This document shows, one piece after another, positions 61,907-64,000 of a DNA stretch of 64,000 nucleotides. Made by a program: the position numbers and the translations under genes. The stretch covers positions 1-64,000 of the forward strand of contig CAZBGI010000012.1 in NCBI GenBank assembly GCA_964491395.1. Direction: 5' to 3'. Each line of letters opens with the position of its first letter. The first letter of the stretch is position 1. The notes below the pieces were generated by a model, which was not told the DNA's origin, did no database searches, and saw only the letters and a list, made by a program, of their open reading frames with translations. The DNA comes from SKVR01 sp964491395. Its GTDB lineage: Bacteria > Bacteroidota > Bacteroidia > Bacteroidales > UBA7960.

Positions 61907-63943
61907 TTATTTCAGATATCTCTCGAACCAGTTGTGAAGTTCTTCATACCAGTATAGGGAGTTTTGTGGAGAAAGAATCCAGTGATTTTCGTCGGGAAAA
62001 TAAACCAGGCGTGCTTCCAGCCCCATGGATTTATAAATGCCATACACCAGCAGCCCATGTGCAACAGGAACCCTGTAATCTTTTTCGCCGTGCATAACCA
62101 GCATGGGGGTTTTGAAATTATGGGCAAACTGCGATGGATTTTGAGAATTGAGCTGGTCGAGATTTTCCCATGGAGTACCGCCGTATTGGTATCCCCGGTT
62201 TCCGGCATAATCGGAAGCAAATTGCAGATGCAAATCATATACTCCCGCATGGTTGACCAGTGCAGCGTATCGATCAGTATGCCCGGCAATCCAGCTTACC
62301 ATGTATCCTCCGTAACTTCCTCCGGTAGCGGCCATTTTGGTTTCATCAATATAGCCCTGCTCTATCATATAATCAGTGCCTTTCATGATATCCTCAAAAG
62401 GTTGGTTGGCATGTTCGCCATGAATAGAGATGGCAAAATCCTGGCCGAAGCTGGTAGATCCATGAAAGTTGGGCAATGCCACCACATAACCCGGTGCTGC
62501 AAAAAGGTGTGGGTTCCAGCGGTAATGCCAGTTATTGCCGAACGTTCCGTGAGGACCTCCATGAATCATCAAAACAAGGGGGTATTTTTTTGTAGGATCA
62601 AAGTCAGGTGGATAAATGATAAACATTTGTATATCAGCATCATTGGCGCCTTTGTAAGTTACATCTTCTACCTGGCCAAAATTCAGTTCTGCAAGTCTTT
62701 CTTCATTGAATCGGGTCAGTTGGGTAAGGTTGCGGCCACGATGGTCGATACGAAAGATTTCAGTGGGCATGTCAACAGAGTTATGGGTAAAAAGTAAATC
62801 TTTGCCACGGCTGCCCCAAACGCTTACGTTAGAATTGGTTCCTTTACCAAAAATCAATTGATGTTCTCCTCCATCGGATGGGATGCTGAACAGAGCATTG
62901 CGCGCATTGTACTGAGCATGAAAATAGATGGTTTTTTCATCAGGAGACCATTTCCAATCAGAACAGGAAAGATCAATATCTTCTGTCAGCGGGGATATTG
63001 AAGCATCGTTTCTGTTGTATTTTACCATCACCACCTTGTCAGCATAAAAATGATAAATGTTTTGACGTCCATAAAGAATATGCTCACCATCCGGACTGTA
63101 AACCGGCGATACATCATTGGCCGGGTTGTTGGAAGTAATATTTTTCATGGTGCCACTGCCATCAGTGGTAAGCAGGTAAATGTCGTTATTAAGGTTGTCA
63201 AAAGGGGGTTGGGTGCTGTTCATACTCACCGCAATCTGCTTTCCGTCGGGGGATATATCATAGGAAATTCCGCCCATCATGTTAAAGTAATTGGCTGTGT
63301 TGGGCATCAAATCCGTCACAGTACCTGAGGCTACTTCTACAGAGAAGAGCCTTGGAAAAAATCCATCAGTGAGCCATCTGTCCCAGAAGCGATACATGGT
63401 ATTTTCAGTTACCCTGGCCGACACCTTGCTCTCTTTTTTCTTATCCATCATTTTTTTGAGTTTGTCAAAATCACCCTCGTAGTCAGGAAGAATGCTGGCT
63501 CCAAAGGCAATACGATCGCCTGTGGGAAACCATTTGATGCTGTATACTCCTACCGGCAGATCCGTGAGTTTCTGAGCTTCACCTCCCCGCAAATCCAGGG
63601 TAAATATCTGTGCGGGGCCATCGTGACGCCGGGATACAAAAGCAATTTTTTTTCCGTCGGGGCTCCAAACCGGGGAACTTTCTTTACCCCAATAGGTAAG
63701 CTGACGCGTAGTCCCTTCTTCAATATCAAGCAGGTATAGATTGGAAGTGGAGCTATTGCCTTCAATGTCATAGCTTGTAACGGGAAAAACAGCCTGTGTT
63801 CCATCAGGAGATACATCGAAAGCGCCTACACGCTCCATCTCCCACATTTTTTCTGCTGTTATTACTTCACTGCCATTTTGGGCAAGGGTCCACATGCTCA
63901 GAAAAATGAGCACCACAAGAGGAAGAATTTTCACTTTGTTCAT
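61907..63943 (-). CDS. S9 family peptidase (prolyl oligopeptidase type)
   Basis: 678 residues. Signal peptide (MNKVKILPLVVLIFLSMWTLA), beta-propeller of WD40-like/PD40 repeats (VWSPDGKKIAFVSRRH, DISPDGKQIAVSM, YSPDGEHILYG), then an alpha/beta-hydrolase catalytic domain (about 430-678). Catalytic S543 in TGGSYGGYMVSW, Asp in HGEKDYRVP and His in DENHWILSP complete the triad. Such exported enzymes remove dipeptides or acyl-amino acids from peptides in the periplasm; DPP5-like is possible. It is the last complete gene of the window. Confidence 0.94.
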   Translation of the reverse strand: MNKVKILPLVVLIFLSMWTLAQNGSEVITAEKMWEMERVGAFDVSPDGTQAVFPVTSYDIEGNSSTSNLYLLDIEEGTTRQLTYWGKESSPVWSPDGKKIAFVSRRHDGPAQIFTLDLRGGEAQKLTDLPVGVYSIKWFPTGDRIAFGASILPDYEGDFDKLKKMMDKKKESKVSARVTENTMYRFWDRWLTDGFFPRLFSVEVASGTVTDLMPNTANYFNMMGGISYDISPDGKQIAVSMNSTQPPFDNLNNDIYLLTTDGSGTMKNITSNNPANDVSPVYSPDGEHILYGRQNIYHFYADKVVMVKYNRNDASISPLTEDIDLSCSDWKWSPDEKTIYFHAQYNARNALFSIPSDGGEHQLIFGKGTNSNVSVWGSRGKDLLFTHNSVDMPTEIFRIDHRGRNLTQLTRFNEERLAELNFGQVEDVTYKGANDADIQMFIIYPPDFDPTKKYPLVLMIHGGPHGTFGNNWHYRWNPHLFAAPGYVVALPNFHGSTSFGQDFAISIHGEHANQPFEDIMKGTDYMIEQGYIDETKMAATGGSYGGYMVSWIAGHTDRYAALVNHAGVYDLHLQFASDYAGNRGYQYGGTPWENLDQLNSQNPSQFAHNFKTPMLVMHGEKDYRVPVAHGLLVYGIYKSMGLEARLVYFPDENHWILSPQNSLYWYEELHNWFERYLK

Positions 63944-64000
63944 ATTTGCTGGTTTTAAGTGTGTAAATATATGGGTAAGATTCTGTTTGTGTGATAGGTA
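63944..64000. other. Right edge, upstream of the S9 peptidase gene
   Basis: 57 bases with no gene visible. Confidence 0.3.

Overview
The window comes from a member of the Bacteroidota, probably a free-living or marine Bacteroidales/Marinilabiliales-like organism (order-level placement is a guess). The evidence is a SusC/SusD pair with surface lipoproteins, four proteins with type IX secretion (T9SS) C-terminal sorting domains, a Y_Y_Y propeller regulator, Omp28-family proteins, promoters of the TTTG / TAnnTTTG type, and A-rich leaders that mostly lack Shine-Dalgarno sequences. Two runs of exactly 100 N, each flanked by the same 55 bases on both sides, show a draft scaffold. Collapsing each gap plus one repeat copy (155 bases) restores an intact hisA and an intact GH3 gene.

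Layout. 1-7.4 kb (minus strand) is a histidine operon, hisG-hisD-hisC::hisB-hisH-hisA-hisF. Two things stand out. The aminotransferase HisC is fused to the dehydratase domain of HisB, and the HAD phosphatase domain that normally precedes it is gone. The operon is also preceded by two consecutive His-rich leader peptides, each followed by its own intrinsic terminator and a matching antiterminator, so it looks like a tandem (double-gated) attenuator. 7.4-13 kb (minus) holds a DUF169 protein, a small outer-membrane barrel and a large PAS-rich hybrid histidine kinase. 13.6-17.4 kb (plus) holds a coiled-coil repeat protein, a SPOR-domain envelope protein and threonine ammonia-lyase. 17.9-21.5 kb encodes a very large cytoplasmic GH13 enzyme.

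21.6-38.0 kb (plus) is a polysaccharide utilization locus that best fits laminarin or another mixed beta-1,3-glucan: propeller/HTH regulator, PKD surface lipoprotein, GH16, SusC, SusD, GH3, sugar-porter MFS transporter and a clan GH-A hydrolase. The inferred route is extracellular cutting by GH16, binding and import by PKD/SusD/SusC, periplasmic hydrolysis by GH3 and the GH-A enzyme, and glucose uptake by the MFS protein.

38.2-42.5 kb holds a DUF429 protein, a small lipoprotein, and an iron/peroxide island: dps and a PerR-like regulator on the minus strand, facing an encapsulated ferritin and its encapsulin shell on the plus strand, with a PerR-box-like palindrome between them. 42.7-55 kb is an envelope/secretion block: a T9SS trypsin-like protease, a T9SS exported protein, and a group of thioredoxin-fold proteins (three Omp28-type, one TlpA-type) with a predicted outer-membrane protein. 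55-64 kb holds mixed genes: a TIP30-like oxidoreductase, a membrane-bound serine beta-lactamase-like hydrolase, a cation:proton antiporter, a TPR lipoprotein, a carboxylesterase, a TonB-family protein and an S9 peptidase. Three related inverted-repeat elements of about 120-127 bp lie between genes in the last third. No tRNA, rRNA, CRISPR array, transposase gene or prophage was seen.
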